Shown here one piece after another: positions 1 through 11,769 of a stretch of 64,000 nt of DNA. The first letter of the stretch is position 1. Each line of letters begins with the position of its first letter. The notes below the pieces were generated by a model. It ran no database searches and had not been told where the DNA came from. It was given only the letters and a program-made list of their open reading frames with translations. The position numbers were made by a program, and so were the translations under genes. The DNA comes from Tupaia tana (lineage: Eukaryota > Chordata > Mammalia > Scandentia > Tupaiidae): NCBI GenBank assembly GCA_026018925.1, contig JAKSZU010000004.1, positions 108,807,498 to 108,871,497 of the forward strand. The letters run 5' to 3'.

Positions 1-771
1 GAGAGAAAGAGCCACCTGGAGCCCAAGAGATGTGGGCGCAGAGCACTCTCACAGCTCAGCCCACCGCAGACCGGGCAGGTGCATGGGAGTGGGGAGGAGG
101 CTGGAGGGAGGGAGTGGTGGCCTCTGCCCTGAAGGAGCCAGAACTGCCTTGGGACCATCGCGGTGACAAGGGGCGCTGGCCAAGTACCAGAAAACAGCCG
201 CATGACTGCGACTGGGCGGCACAGACTGGGCCCCATCATTTTCCCGGGGTTCTTGTTAGCGGACTCCAGGTCCCTCCTCCAGGGCGCCGGCCCACAGGGA
301 CGCTGCGGTGCCCAGAGCGCACCCCGTAGCCAGCGGCAGCAAAGGCACCAGGGCCGTCTCCAGGCGCCATGCGCACGTGTGTGCAGCAGCTTCGAAGGTG
401 AGCATGCTTCGCTCAAATCTCTTTGTTCTCTTTCCACACTCCTGGGCAGTGGGAGAAATCTCGGCGTCCTCGTCTCCTTCTTTCTCATTTGTTTTGAAAT
501 CCAGCTCCTTCTCGTCTCCTTCTTTCTCATTTGTTTTGAAATCTAGCTCCTTCTCGGCTTCCATTCCCTTTGTGTGTGAAGGCTGCCTCTACCCCAGCCA
601 CGCCTAGCTCCGTCACTACTGGCTGGTTCTCAGATCATTAGGGAAGTGACCGTCTCATTGGAGGGGAGGGTGGGGCGGGGGAAGGGATGCTATCCCAACT
701 TTCAGACTTGTTTGAAAGGCCTAGAAGATGAGACCTAGCCCTAAAAAAACAGGCACAGAACCTGCATGGAT
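1..771. other. Intergenic DNA with a 42-bp tandem duplication
   Basis: No exon or named repeat recognised. A 42-base unit is repeated head to tail at 472-513 and 514-555 with one visible difference (CCAGC versus CTAGC). The open frames across it exist only because 42 is a multiple of three. Confidence 0.5.
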
Positions 772-1026
772 GGGGCCTGCAGCTGGCGTGGTGGTTACGG
801 TGCTGGACTCGCACATGGCTGAGTCTGGCACTGGTCCCAGACCCAACAGTTTGAAAATCACACCAGCCACATGTGAGCGTGTTCTCAAAATCCCAGGAGG
901 AGAATGGAGGAGAAGGGATTGTGGCATGGCCATCCCCCGGAAGGATGATTTCCCCCTTTCCTTCTCTCTGTCTCTTTCTCTCTCTGGTGAGCATACACAT
1001 CCTATAGCAAAAACAAACAAAAACAC
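772..1026 (+). mobile_element. SINE A-long
   Basis: Head from GGGGCCTGCAGCTGGCGTGG, body with the AGGAGAATGGAGGAGAAGGGATT core, CT tract, and a CCTATAGCAAAAA-like end. An old copy. Confidence 0.85.
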
Positions 1027-1069
1027 ACGGCACTGAGCACCTTGCTCCAGGCCTGCTCTTCCAGCCGAG

Positions 1070-1265
1070 CTCAGGCTGTGAAAGCCAGAAAGAGACGGAG
1101 GCAGGCAGAGAGGGAAGTGAGAAATCACCACAACCCCTTCTCCTTCGCTCTCCCTGCAGGATTTTGGGCACGCACGCACACAGCTGGTATGATTTTCAAG
1201 CCGCTGGGTCCAGGCCTTGACCCGTGCAGGTGGCCATGTGGGATCCAGCCACCTTCACGGCACCT
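1070..1265 (-). mobile_element. SINE A-long, partial
   Basis: Reverse copy with GTGAGAAATCACC, GATTTTGGGCACGC and a CCGCTGGGTCCAGG B-box side. It lacks the A tail. It lies close to the plus copy at 772-1026, so the pair forms an inverted repeat. Confidence 0.75.
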
Positions 1266-1842
1266 GAGGCCCCATACATAGCTGGTATTTAGAACATTTG
1301 CTATCCCAAATCCGAGCTCCTAACTGGCTTAACTATGGCCTTGTAAATATCTCAAATCCCTCCATCCCACTTTTTGAAAAAGATTTAGGCGTCTGCGCCT
1401 TCAGTACGTTCTTGAGCCTGGCTCCCCCTCCGGACCTTCGCCCTTGCTTGCCTTTGGCCGGCCCCTCTCTGCCCCTGGACGCCTGCGTGCCTCGTGCCTC
1501 CGTGTCTTAAGGCGCCTTCGATCCTTACCATATCAGAGAAGGCTTCCTGGGCCTGTCTGGGTAAAGCTGTGCCCACCTCTGCCTCCCTGTGCTTCTCACC
1601 CAACGCGACCCTCACAGTGCTCTTCGCCACCCACTCATCACACCGCTGCCTGAGGCTTGTTCTCTGCTTCTCCTGCCCGAAGATACGAGCCACAGGAGCA
1701 AAGGCTGCTCACCTGCTGCGCCCACGCTGCCCACAGCGGCCACGTGAGGGGTGCACAGGTGAACGGGCAATGCTTTCATCTGTTCTTTGCTGCTACCAGA
1801 AATAGCTGCATCTGAATGATTTACAAAAAATAGAGGTTTATG
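1266..1842. other. Intergenic DNA, nothing recognised
   Basis: Mixed-composition sequence, C/T-rich on the plus strand around 1410-1640. No exon with paired splice sites and no named repeat seen. Confidence 0.4.
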
Positions 1843-1970
1843 GGACCAGGCATAATGGTTACATTGCTGGACCTCCCACACGGTTGATAACGGTTCGAGT
1901 CCTGGGCCCAGCAGCTTGAAACTCATGCCGGATGTGTGTGCCTGCATCCCCCAGATCCCTAGAGGACAGA
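1843..1970 (+). mobile_element. SINE A-long, first part (interrupted)
   Basis: Head and start of body up to about CCCTAGAGGA. The rest resumes at 2197 after a second SINE. Confidence 0.75.
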
Positions 1971-2196
1971 GACCAGCAGATGGCATAATGCTTACGTCAC
2001 TGGACTCCTATGTAGTTGACTGCAGTTCGAGTCCCAGACCCGGCAGCTTAAAACTCACATCGGACATGTGTGCGTGTGTGCCCAAGATCCCGAAAGGAGA
2101 GTGGAGGAGAAGGGATTGCAGCATGGCTATCCCCCCAGGGGGTGATTTCTTACTTCCTGTCTCTTGGTCTCTCTGGCGAGCATACACGCCCTATAG
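1971..2196 (+). mobile_element. SINE A-long nested in another SINE
   Basis: Starts AGAGACCAGCAGATGGCATA and ends at CGCCCTATAGCA. It sits inside the copy 1843-2320 in the same orientation. Confidence 0.75.
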
Positions 2197-2320
2197 CAGA
2201 ATGGAGGAGAAGGGATTGCAGAGTGGCCGCCACAGCTGGGAGGCAATTTCTCACTTTCCCTCTCTCTGTCTCTCTCTGGTGGAGGCACACACACTGTGGC
2301 AAAAATCTATAAAAGAAAGA
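2197..2320 (+). mobile_element. SINE A-long, second part
   Basis: Resumes at GAATGGAGGAGAAGGG and runs through CT tract to AAAAATCTATAAAAGAAAG. It completes the copy begun at 1843. Confidence 0.75.
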
Positions 2321-3169
2321 AAAGGCGTAGGAAGTGGCCAACCTCCAAATCGTGTCCTCCCCATGTGCATCCCCCTTTACTCTGCACGAAGCTCATCGCA
2401 ATACTAACTGCGAATGGACGTTCCCGGTCCCTCTCACTGGGCGATGCCACGCCGCGGTGGAGCATAAACACGCACACGCAAAGCAGACGACCTGACCCAG
2501 GTGGAATGCCGCGCTCGGAGGAACTGGAGCGAGGCAACGATGTATTCCCAGGAAGTCTAGACATTTACAATTTTTAATGGAATGTGCTCTTATTGCTTTC
2601 AAATTCAGGGCACTCTCCTGATTCGGCCTTCAGACACTCAATATCTCGGTTCAGTTTAATTCCATTCGACTGCCAAGAAAAGCCACAAACCCAGAAGTCA
2701 CGGAGGAGACCTTCAGGCATCAGCAGCAGTGAACACGGCAGAAAATAGCCGAGCAGGAAATTTGCTGAAATGCGGTTACTTTGTTAACCACGAGAAAGCA
2801 CTCCTCCCACCGTCCGCCAGTGCCTTGGCAGCGGACCGCCAGCTCCCACGTCAGGGTGGACAGAAGGAGACAAACGTGACCGGACAGTGACGCGATAGTC
2901 ACAGCCGCCACACTGGCACGGCGTCTTAGCTGAGCACCTCCTTCCAGGCAGGCCCTGCAGCCCCCGTGCCCGTGTTGACATGTAGTCCACGTGACGACAG
3001 CAGCGGCCGCACGCTGTCATTGTCCCCGTACCGCAGGTGGGGACACTGAGGCACAGAGGACGCGGTAATGAAGGGGGGAGGGGAAGCAGGAAGAGGACAG
3101 GGAGTACAACGGGAGGCAGCTCTGGCCGCAGAAGCAGAACCCACAGTTAGATGAAATGCACCAGACCTG
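2321..3169. other. Intergenic DNA with a possible MIR remnant
   Basis: Around 2985-3075 the sequence GTGGGGACACTGAGGCACAG resembles the reverse strand of MIR. The part 2560-2900 is non-repetitive as far as I can tell. No exon seen. Confidence 0.4.
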
Positions 3170-3420
3170 GGGGAACCGCGGGTGGACGCCCACGTGGCCC
3201 ATCGTGGTTCAAGGTCTGGACCAGATGGCTTGAAAATCAGGCCGGGCATGTGTACGTGCATGCCCAGAACCCCAGGAGGAGAATGGAGGAGAAGGGATTG
3301 TGGTGTGGCCATCCCGCCCCCTCCCCGGGGGCAGTGAGTTCTCACTCTGTCCCTCTCCAGCATGGCATGCACCCTGTGGCAAAAATCTTTTAAAAAACTT
3401 AAAAACAAAAACAAATAAAA
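3170..3420 (+). mobile_element. SINE A-long, diverged
   Basis: The head is damaged (GGGGGAACCGCGGGTGGACG). Body core and CCTGTGGCAAAAATC end are recognisable. Confidence 0.75.
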
Positions 3421-5310
3421 ACTCCCACATTTTCGGCCTGGCCGGGTGATGTGAGTCATGCGTTGCCCCAGCAGTGATGGGTCTCCGAGGAGGAGGGCAG
3501 CTTCCACTTCCCTGTTGACCTGTTTGTGCACCCATGATCCGGCAGGCTGGGGGCTGGCCAGAGTCCCCGTGGAGACCCCGCGGAGGGTACTGTCTGTCTC
3601 CCTCTTTCTCATGAGAGAAAAGAAAGAAGCAAACAAAATACACCATCAACCAAAAGAAAGGACGGTAACAGAGGCGGCCAGGAGGGAAGGGAATCCGAGC
3701 ACACGGGCGAGATGCAGGGGTGTTCCGCGTCGGGGTCCCGGTAACTGACGGCATCGCCGTTTCACTGCGCACTCCGACGCTCAGGGAGTCTCTAGGTCAG
3801 CCCCTCCATGAACCCACAGCGTGAGCAGCAAGCCACTTGCTACACAGCACTTGGGGTGTTTGAATTTTCACCAACCACTTATCGGAATATCACTCGTCTA
3901 GAATTTCCGGGCCGGAGGCGTTGACAGCTGGACTTACTGCCGGACGGCTTTTCATTCTGAGTCGTTATAACTGACACGTTCTTTGACGCACAGAAACCTC
4001 GAGTGCTCCTTGGTCTCCAGCGGTTTAAGCAAGCCCCCAGTAACTTCATTCTCGCGATCCACCTGCATTTCCTTTTCTTCTTCCAGGGTGGAGGAGCGTC
4101 TAAACCGGGATGGCCCTGTATGCTCAGCAATCCGGATGCAGGACGCCGTGGGCATGCGTGTGGAGTTCCGCTCCAGCCTGGACCTCCAGAATCTGGTGAT
4201 ATTAGCCAGTTTGTGATCTGCAAGCAGGAGCCACCCACGAAAGTGACATTCTCCACTGCCCTGGGGAGGGCAGGGCCGGGCTGGCCAGACGGGGCGGGGG
4301 TGAGGGCGTGACACTCACACCTTTTCCGCCCCTCGGCAGGCGGTCTTCAGTCGAAGCCAGACAAGCGAGGCTTTCTGGGCTGCCACGTCCCTTCCTAGTT
4401 GTTCATGCACAGCAGGCTAGGACACCCTGGCCACGATTCCTGGGAACTGTCCCCAACGGCCCCCACAGCACTCCTCAGCCTTTAGGGTGGTCCAGGGGAG
4501 CTGGACGTACTGTCTGAGGTTGCTTTTCCTCCACGTTTCACTGAGTACCTGATAAGGTGGCTCCCGGCGGCTACGTCCACTCACAGATGGGTCCTATTTG
4601 TTCCTGAGTCTGTCCTGAGGCCCCCAGCAGCCTGTAAGCCGAGACCCTCACCGCCACATGGGGTTACGGCTGGACTCCACATGGCCCACAGCGGCCCGGG
4701 CAGGACTGCAACCTCATGGCAGGCACAAGCCCAGGAGGCACCCTCTGGGCCCTGGAGCACCCCTTTCCGTGGGGAGAACGTAACTCTACCCAGAGCAGTG
4801 GCCTCGCCCCGACTGTCATCAGTGTCACAGCCAGAACCTCTGACCCGTCCTCTCACCTCCCTGCCACGGGTGTCCGAGCTTCGGCTGGTTCCCGCGTGCA
4901 TCTGTTAGGTGGCCAGGAGAGTCACGACGCATTTTCCAATGCACACACATTCCCGGTGACTCAGCAGGTGTGAGGACCAATGCTTTCCAGAGGGCCGTGC
5001 TCTCTGGTCAAAACCAAAACACGGACACAGTGTCACTGCCCCTTTCCGCGGTGGCCTCTGTGTCAGCAAGGTTTCTCGTTTGCAGGTGACCTGGCAGAGG
5101 TGGAGCGCCGATGCGCCCCCAGCTACCCGCCCTCCAGCGGTGCAGCTCGTGGTCCGAGGCGTGCCAGCACGCCAGCCCTCCCCACGCTGTGCAGGGCATG
5201 GAGAGCCATGGCAAGACCCGGCAGGACAACGTCGGGGGGATCCCCCCTCCTTTCTCAGACATGTCTCTTTGGTGTACGTGCATTACCATTAGAAAGGAAG
5301 ACAGCTTTCT
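3421..5310. other. 1.9-kb SINE-free intergenic DNA
   Basis: Contains many CpGs for non-genic DNA around 3890-4320, and a pyrimidine tract with CTTCTTCCAG at 4074-4087 resembling a splice acceptor. The frame after it shows no known protein. Nothing else named. Confidence 0.4.
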
Positions 5311-5356
5311 TTTTCTTTTTCTTTTTTTTTTTTTTTTGGTTTTGGTTTTGGTTGTT

Positions 5357-5399
<43 letters not shown>

Positions 5400-5636
5400 C
5401 TTTAGGGCACGTGCGCTCGCCAGACAGATGGAGAGAGACAGAGAGACAGAAAGTGAGAAATCACTCCCCAGGGGTGATGGTCACACCGCAATCCCTTCTC
5501 CATTCTCCTCTCGGGATCTTGGGCACGCATGCACACACTCCTGGTGTGAGTTTTAATCCACCGGGTCCAGGACGTGAACCGCAGTCAACTACGTGGGAGT
5601 TCAGCGACATAGCCATTACGCTAACTGCCAGTCCCG
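5311..5636 (-). mobile_element. SINE A-long with long T-rich tail
   Basis: Tail (poly-T then TTTTG repeats, 5311-5400) reads as A-rich on the minus strand. The body is close to the young A-long type and the head ends at ACTGCCAGTCCC. Confidence 0.88.
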
Positions 5637-5700
5637 GAAGACATCTTTCTTTAATAGAAAGAAATATATATTTTAGGTTGAATTATAACTGTCCCCCCCC

Positions 5701-5957
5701 CTTTATTTTGAGAGAGAGATTTTTGCTATAGGGCACAAATGCTCGCCAGAGACACAGAGAGATAAACAGAGAGATAGAAAGCGAGAAATCACCCCCAGGG
5801 GGGCTGGCCACCCTACAATCCCTTCTCCTCCATTCTCCTCTCAAGATCTTGGGTACACATACACATGCGCCCAGTATGAGTATAAGCCACCGGGTCCAGG
5901 ACTTGAACCAACATGGGAGTCCCGCAACATAGCCATTACGCCAACTGCTAGTCCCAA
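5701..5957 (-). mobile_element. SINE A-long
   Basis: Full-length-like reverse copy from the GAGAGAGATTTTTGCTATAGGGC end to the TGCTAGTCCCA head. It has a small deletion in the B-box area (GAACCAACATGGG). Confidence 0.87.
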
Positions 5958-7110
5958 TAAGCCTTTTTTAAGCTGACATTTCTATCTACTAACTGACAGA
6001 CTTTCTCTGAAGGTCTTCATGCTCTGTGCCTGGGTGTCAGACACCCCAGCCAAGAGTAGGGGCCGAGCCACCTCTGCATCCTGGATGACCGTCAGCCGGG
6101 GCAGGGCTGGAGCTCCGGAACTTGGCTGTGGCCTGCTCCCTCCACAGAGCTCCCTGCAGGACACGGTTTAAGTTCCTGTTTCCTCTCACCCCGGGAGAGG
6201 CCCAAGGCCAGGAATGGTAGTTTCTGGCTTTGCAGGTGAGAAAGCCCAGCTACTGGGAGCTGGGTCCCAGCGATTTCCCTGCCACGTGAAGTCCTGACAG
6301 CCGGGTTCCTGTGCTCCTTTAAGACCTATCCGTGGGCGTACACATCTGATAGGTCTCCCAAACGCCCTTCAGGGCCAGCACAGGTGACTCCCATCAGCCC
6401 CGCAGGACAGGAATTATAAACAAATCTCTTCAACTCTCACAAGTGAACCGCCTCCGGGAAGGAAGTCATCCGAACCCGTCACCAGGTACGCCTCCTTTCC
6501 TGCTGAGCCAACAGTCCGTAGATGGCGCCCCTTCGCAGTAGCCAGCCAAGTCGCTGGGACAGCAGCCCTCCTGCGTGTCCGAGAAGGAAGGCCAGGCAGC
6601 CATGAGGGAAAGTCCTCTCTCCCACCCACCAAAAACCAGCTGACCTCCAAGTGTCCCTCCTGTGGTCGCGGCCACACCCGCCCCGCCTCTCAGCGCTCAG
6701 GCACCGCCGGTGGGCCGCAGGGCTGGGAGCAGGTCCCTGCCTTCAAGCAGCTCTCGGGCCGCAGGGCCAGCCAGGGAAGGCAGAGCTCGCAGAGGTGGCA
6801 GGACGGCGCCCTGGGCCCTCCTAGCTAGCCACGGCTGTGCTGGGAGAGTAGGACGGTTCTCTAGGACCACCTGACCACACGTGCTTTCCAGTCACTCCCC
6901 AGTGGCGCAGAAGGTGCCCAGAGAAAGGGGCGACGGATGTTTGAAACGTGGCTCTGCCTTGTGTTGTAGAAAGTAGGAGCTCACATGTGAGGCCCCTGGG
7001 CTCACGTAGGCCGCTGGGGCCACCTCAAGCCCTCGTCCCCATTTTCGTCTGCTCTACATCTACATTGCGTGAGGTTGTATTAGGCAAGGTTTTTGTTGTT
7101 GTTGTTGTTT
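5958..7110. other. Intergenic DNA, nothing recognised
   Basis: GC-rich around 6650-6800 (CAGGGCCAGCC-type sequence), AT-rich from 7075 on. No exon or named repeat seen. Confidence 0.4.
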
Positions 7111-7274
7111 AGAATTGCTTATTTAATTTTATTTATTATCATTATTATTTTTCAATTTGCTATAGGGCACACGTGCTCACCAGAGAGAGAAAGTGAGAAA
7201 GCAAGCCGCCAGTAAGGAGCTTGAACCACTGTCGGCCATGTGAGAGTCCAGTGCCACTCCTCCTCTGGCCCCCT
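7111..7274 (-). mobile_element. SINE A-short
   Basis: TTATTTAATTTTATTTATTAT end, GTGAGAAAGCAAGCC, then the head with GAACCACTG and CTGGCCCC. Old copy. Confidence 0.82.
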
Positions 7275-7447
7275 AGGCAAGGGTTTCTAATCTAGTTTGT
7301 TTAGTTTAAGGTTTTGGGACTTTCTTGGTATCACACTTTGTATGATATTACTTTTTTTAAACATGAAACATAATTTTCTTTTGCAGGTTTATAATACTGT
7401 ACACATAATCAATGGAAAATACTATCACAAAATATGTTTTCTGTTTT

Positions 7448-7606
7448 TAAAGTTTGTTTCATTTTATTAATTAACATTTGTTTAATATGACCAGAGAGAG
7501 AGAGGGTAAGTGACAAGTGACAAAACAAGCTACCAGATCCAGGACTTGAACTGTGGTTGGCTATGTGGGAGCCCAGTACCTCTACCACCACACCGCCTAC
7601 TGGTCC
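7448..7606 (-). mobile_element. SINE A-short
   Basis: The 3' end is AT-rich and diverged. GACTTGAACTGTGGTTGGC marks the B box, and the head ends at TACTGGTCC. Confidence 0.8.
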
Positions 7607-7730
7607 ATATCACAAAACATTTCAAGGCATGATAACTCACAAAACCATTAGCAGGATAAGCCAGCGCAGTCTTACAAGGATAAGAAAATAACTGATTGCA
7701 TTCCTCTTACTAGCTTTACCTTTTTTAATT

Positions 7731-7990
7731 TTTTTTTTGAGAGATTTTCGCTATAGGGTGTGTGCGCTCACCAGACAGACAAAGAGAGACAGAGAGACAG
7801 AAAGCGAGAAATCACCCCCCAGGGGGGATGGTCACGCCGCAATCCCTTCTCCTCCATTCTCCTCTCGGGATCTTGGGCACGCACGCACACGCACCCAGCG
7901 TGAGTTTTAAACCACCGGGTTCAGGACGCGAACCGCGGTCGACTACGTGGGAGTCCAGTGACATAGACATTACGCTAACTGCTGGTTCCC
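7731..7990 (-). mobile_element. SINE A-long, young type
   Basis: Near consensus, with GTCGACTACGTGGGAGTCC and CGCTAACTGCTGG in the head. T tail at 7731-7739. Confidence 0.92.
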
Positions 7991-7999
7991 CCTTTTTTA

Positions 8000-8130
8000 A
8001 TTTTTAAGTTCATTTATTTCTTCAAAAGCGACAGAAGCAGAGAGAGACAGAGAGAGATGGAGAGGCCGGCACCTCCATGAAGTCTCCACGTCTGGGTCTC
8101 AGCTGGCCAGAGGTCATGGGCACTTCATGC
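8000..8130 (-). mobile_element. SINE family B, partial
   Basis: CATTTATTTCTTC tail end followed by the GACAGAGAGAGATGGAGAGG stretch, then diverged body. Confidence 0.5.
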
Positions 8131-8152
8131 AGCAGAACCGGGAAGGCCAGCG

Positions 8153-8415
8153 AGGGCCAGCAGGTGGGTAGTGGTTAGGGTGCTGGATTCCCACCTGGCC
8201 AACCACGGCTGGAACCCTGAGTCTGCAGCTTGAAAGTCACACCAGGTGTGTGGACATGCGTGCCCAAGATCCCAAGTGGAGAATAGAGGAGGGATTGGGG
8301 TGTGGCCAGCCTTCTTGGGGGGTGATTTCTCACTTTCCCTCTCTCTGTCTGTCTCAGGAGAGAGCATGTGTCCCATGACAAAAAACTAAAAAAATAAATA
8401 AAGAAGAAGAAGAAA
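8153..8415 (+). mobile_element. SINE A-long
   Basis: Head GGGCCAGCAGGTGGGTAGTGG. The B box is degraded to GGCTGGAACCC. Tail AAAAAATAAATAAAGAAG. Confidence 0.85.
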
Positions 8416-9764
8416 GGCGCCAGGATGCTGCACCCAGAACCTTCCCCACGTGGGTGCCCATAGTGTCACCCAGGCACCACTGCCTGGCCCCATCCTTTCA
8501 TTATCTCCAAAGATACTGGACCGCTAAGGAGCGGGGAAGCACTGACAGTAACCATGGTACTTACTGGGCTCACAAGCGTGCGTTTGCGTTTGACAAGTCG
8601 GTAAGGAGGGGCGGGTTGTCTTGCTCACGGGTAGCAGATGAGGAAACCGAGCCTGGCTACGCCCTGGGGGGGCTGAGCTGGGTCCCTTCCACCGCCGCTG
8701 TGGCTGGTCCGCACAGCCCGTGGCTCTGGCCCCGGCGGGAGGCGCAGCACCCTGGAGCACCCCGAGGAGGGTAGGCTCCGCAGGCCAGAGGCTCGGGCTT
8801 TGGTGCCCGCCCAGCCGCTCTGCGCTCCGCCCCGGGCGCAGGGCCTTGTGCGCTCCTCTCCCGGGCTGCGGGCTTGGAGGCGCTTTCTCCGCCAAACCGC
8901 AGGGAGGGGCCGACCAGGCCGAGGGGAAAGAGGTCTGGGAACTGTTTGTTGTTGCTTTTTCTGAATTAGAAGAAACAGGGGAAGGGCACGAGCAGGAGAG
9001 CAAAGTTCAGGGAGAGCCTGGCCGGTCACCTCGGGCAGCCCTGGAGCGCCGCCAGGACGCTCTTGGACACGGTCCGGCCTGAGTGTGTGATGAGTGCTCA
9101 GTGAGGATTCTTCGCGGATGATGGATGACTGGCCTGGAATCCTTCCACACCACAAATTTGTTCCTCTCTACACCCAGGCAACCAAGAAGCCAAGAGATGG
9201 GGGATTGGGGAGGGGGCTGCTGGCACCAGGAGCCCCCCCAAGCTCTCGCCGCCCCTCCCTGCTGTCTGTGACTACTCCCCCTTTGCCTCCCTTGGCCCGA
9301 CTGGCCCCTGGAAGCAGAGATGGGAGTTCGTCTTTTCTCCTCCTGTGCACTCCCGGCCCCAGTCGGAACCTAACCCCCACCCCCCCACACACACACCCAG
9401 GCGGGGATTAGTGCAAGAGTCTTGGCTGGAAAGAGGGCAGCCTCCCACCTCCCTACCTCCCAGCCCTTGGGCCCTTCCCCTGCCGCCTCCCCTGACCCAG
9501 CCTTCGGTGCTCAGCTGCCAGGACCGCATTTCCGTTCAGTGGTTTTGATCCTGTAACATCCCCACTTGGAAGACCAGAGTGAGCCCCAGTGGCCTCATAT
9601 GTCAAATCGCAGTTTCTAATCTTGAGCTTGAAGATCCTCCCCCATGGCCCCCCATCTTGCCTGTCTCCCATGCATTCTCTCCGAAATCTTCCAATGCAAA
9701 CTTGTGCTCGGTGTATGCAAAGCTTTATAGTCTCTCCGCACGTCGCCCCAGCCGGCCCCTGAGT
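8416..9764. other. Intergenic DNA with a CpG-rich patch
   Basis: About 8690-9070 is CpG-dense (CGCTCTGCGCTCCGCCCCGG and similar). C-rich sequence follows to 9530. No exon with convincing splice sites or similarity seen. Confidence 0.4.
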
Positions 9765-9850
9765 CACTCCACAAGTATTCCTTGAGCAGCTGTGTTGAGC
9801 CCGGTACTGAACCACCAGCAGCAGACACAGTGCCGAACAAGAGGGCCAGC
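9765..9850 (+). repeat. Old interspersed repeat fragment, family unresolved
   Basis: Resembles the common mammalian motif of an animal-wide 'tattgagcacctactatgtgcc' repeat: CACAAGTATTCCTTGAGCAG, then a degenerate CAGTGCCGAACAAGAGG. Probably ancient L2 or MIR-class; low certainty. Confidence 0.3.
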
Positions 9851-10129
9851 CTGCCCTTACAGGCTTCGGTTGCCAGAGGAAGAGCTTCCCCCAGAAATAC
9901 AATTTCCTTGCTCCGGTTTGTCACTGAATCGCCTCAGCTCACATGGAAATGAGCTCAACTCTGCAAAATACAGCAGTAAACCGACCACACGGGTGAACGA
10001 CGGCGAGAACACGCCCGCCCTTTTCCCCGGGCAGCTGAGCAGCAGAATTGTGGAAACTGTTTCCTACTTTCAGGTAGTTGGCAACATTCATTAATTTTTA
10101 TAATTAAAAAAAAAATGTGTGTGTGTTTT

Positions 10130-10378
10130 AAATTTTATTTTTAATTTTTTTTTTTATTTTATTTGCCATGGAGCACATGCACTTGCTGGAGGGAAGAGAA
10201 ACAGAGAGGGAAATTAAGAAATCACCCCCCACAGGGTATGGCCATGCTGCAATCCCTTCTCCTGGGATTTCGGCCATGCACACACGTGCCCAGCATAATT
10301 TTCAAGCTTGCAGGGAGTCCAGGTCTCATACCACATTCAGTCATGTGAAAATCCAGTGCCACAACACCTGCTAGCCCC
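10130..10378 (-). mobile_element. SINE A-long, diverged
   Basis: T-rich tail, GCCATGGAGCACATGCAC, AATCCCTTCTCCTGGGATTT (with a deletion), and head end CACCTGCTAGCCCC. Confidence 0.82.
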
Positions 10379-10412
10379 TATTTTTTTTTTTCTGATTAAA
10401 AATGCAACACTG

Positions 10413-10658
10413 AGGACCAGCAGATGGCATAATGATTATATCGCTGGACTCCCATGTAGTCGACCGCGGTTAGAGTCCCAGGTCTGGCGGCTTCAAAGTC
10501 ACTCAGACTCATGTGCATGTGTGCCCAAAATCCTGAGAGGAGTATGGAGGAGAAGGGATTGCGGCATGGCCATCCCTGCGGGGGCTGCTTTCTATCTTTC
10601 TGTCTCTCTGGCCAGGGCGTATGCCCGATAGCAAAAATTTCTCTTTAAAAAATAAAGG
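10413..10658 (+). mobile_element. SINE A-long
   Basis: Head AGGACCAGCAGATGGCATAA. The CT tract is shortened. It ends at ATAGCAAAAATTTCTC. Confidence 0.87.
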
Positions 10659-10890
10659 CGATGCCAGGGCTAGACGGTGGTGCAGCAATCCAAAGCAATG
10701 TTGACCCATGTGGGAAGGTTCTGGAACCCTCTAGAGACCACCCTGACTTCACCAGGAACTGTAGGGCTCAGGATCCAAGGCTGTTAGGGGGATTGCTGTG
10801 GTAAGTGCTGTCTCTGTCTCTGCCTCCCGTTTTCTCTCTTTGTCCTTCCTGGAAGAAATGAATACATAAAAATTTTGGAAAATAAAAATA
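10659..10890 (+). mobile_element. SINE family B
   Basis: Head GGGCTAGACGGTGGTGCAGC, then a separate body without the family A core, CTGTCTCTGTCTCTGCCTCC, and the GGAAGAAATGAATACATAAA end. It abuts the A-long copy upstream. Confidence 0.6.
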
Positions 10891-11091
10891 AAAGAATGCC
10901 ATTATTTTTAGGAAATTTTGAAACTGTAGAATACATGATTAAAAATGGGAAGCATCCACAATTCCAATATCAACACATTACAGATACCAACATTTTATTT
11001 CCTTAGTACCTCACCACTGCCATAGTTCTCATAAAACTGAGCTCACATCACAAACAATATATCATAGCAGGGTTTTTTATTTGTTTGTTTT

Positions 11092-11349
11092 TTCTTTTTG
11101 AGAGGTTTTTGCTATAAGGTGTGTGTACTCGCCAGAGAGACAGAGAGAGACAGAGAGACAGAAAGCGAGAAATCACCCCCCCGGGGGGATAGCCACGCTG
11201 CAATCCCTTCTCCTCCATTCTCCTCTCGGGATCTTGGGCATGAACGCACACACGCCCGATGTGAATTTAAGCCACTGGGTCCGGGACTCGAATAGTAGTC
11301 AACTACATGGGAGTCCAGCGACATAGCCATTACGCTATCTGCTGGTCCC
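11092..11349 (-). mobile_element. SINE A-long, young type
   Basis: Near-consensus reverse copy. The B-box side reads GGACTCGAATAG and the head ends at ATCTGCTGGTCC. Confidence 0.9.
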
Positions 11350-11356
11350 CATTGCG

Positions 11357-11582
11357 TATTTTTTAAGGTTTTTGCAATAGGGCGTGTGCACTCACTGGGG
11401 AGAGACACTAAGAAGTAAAGTGAGAAATCACCCCCCCAGGGAGATGGTCACGCGGCATCCCCTCTTCCTCCTCTCTCCTCCCAGGACCCCGACACACATG
11501 CACATGTGCCTGGTCCGGGACTCAAATTGCAGTTGGCCGTAAATGAATCCAGTACCTCAACCACCGTGCCATCTGCTGGCCC
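11357..11582 (-). mobile_element. SINE A-long
   Basis: TTTTTTAAGGTTTTTGCAATAGG end to CATCTGCTGGCCCC head. Part of the body near the B box is lost. Confidence 0.85.
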
Positions 11583-11769
11583 CATAACGTATTTTTACTT
11601 AATATACTTTAAATCATTTTCCACGACACAGAAGTGTTCTACAACATCATTTTTCATGTCATTTTAATTATCGACATGAATAAACATAACTGTTTTAGTC
11701 AGTCCTTACACATAAACTAGTCTGCAGATCCCTGAAAAGGGAGAAAACTGTGGAAGTTGGGAATAGGAT

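Noticed and set aside
4074-4320. Possible exon after a splice-acceptor-like CTTCTTCCAG
   Set aside because: No downstream donor with an open frame resembling a protein, and no neighbouring exon.
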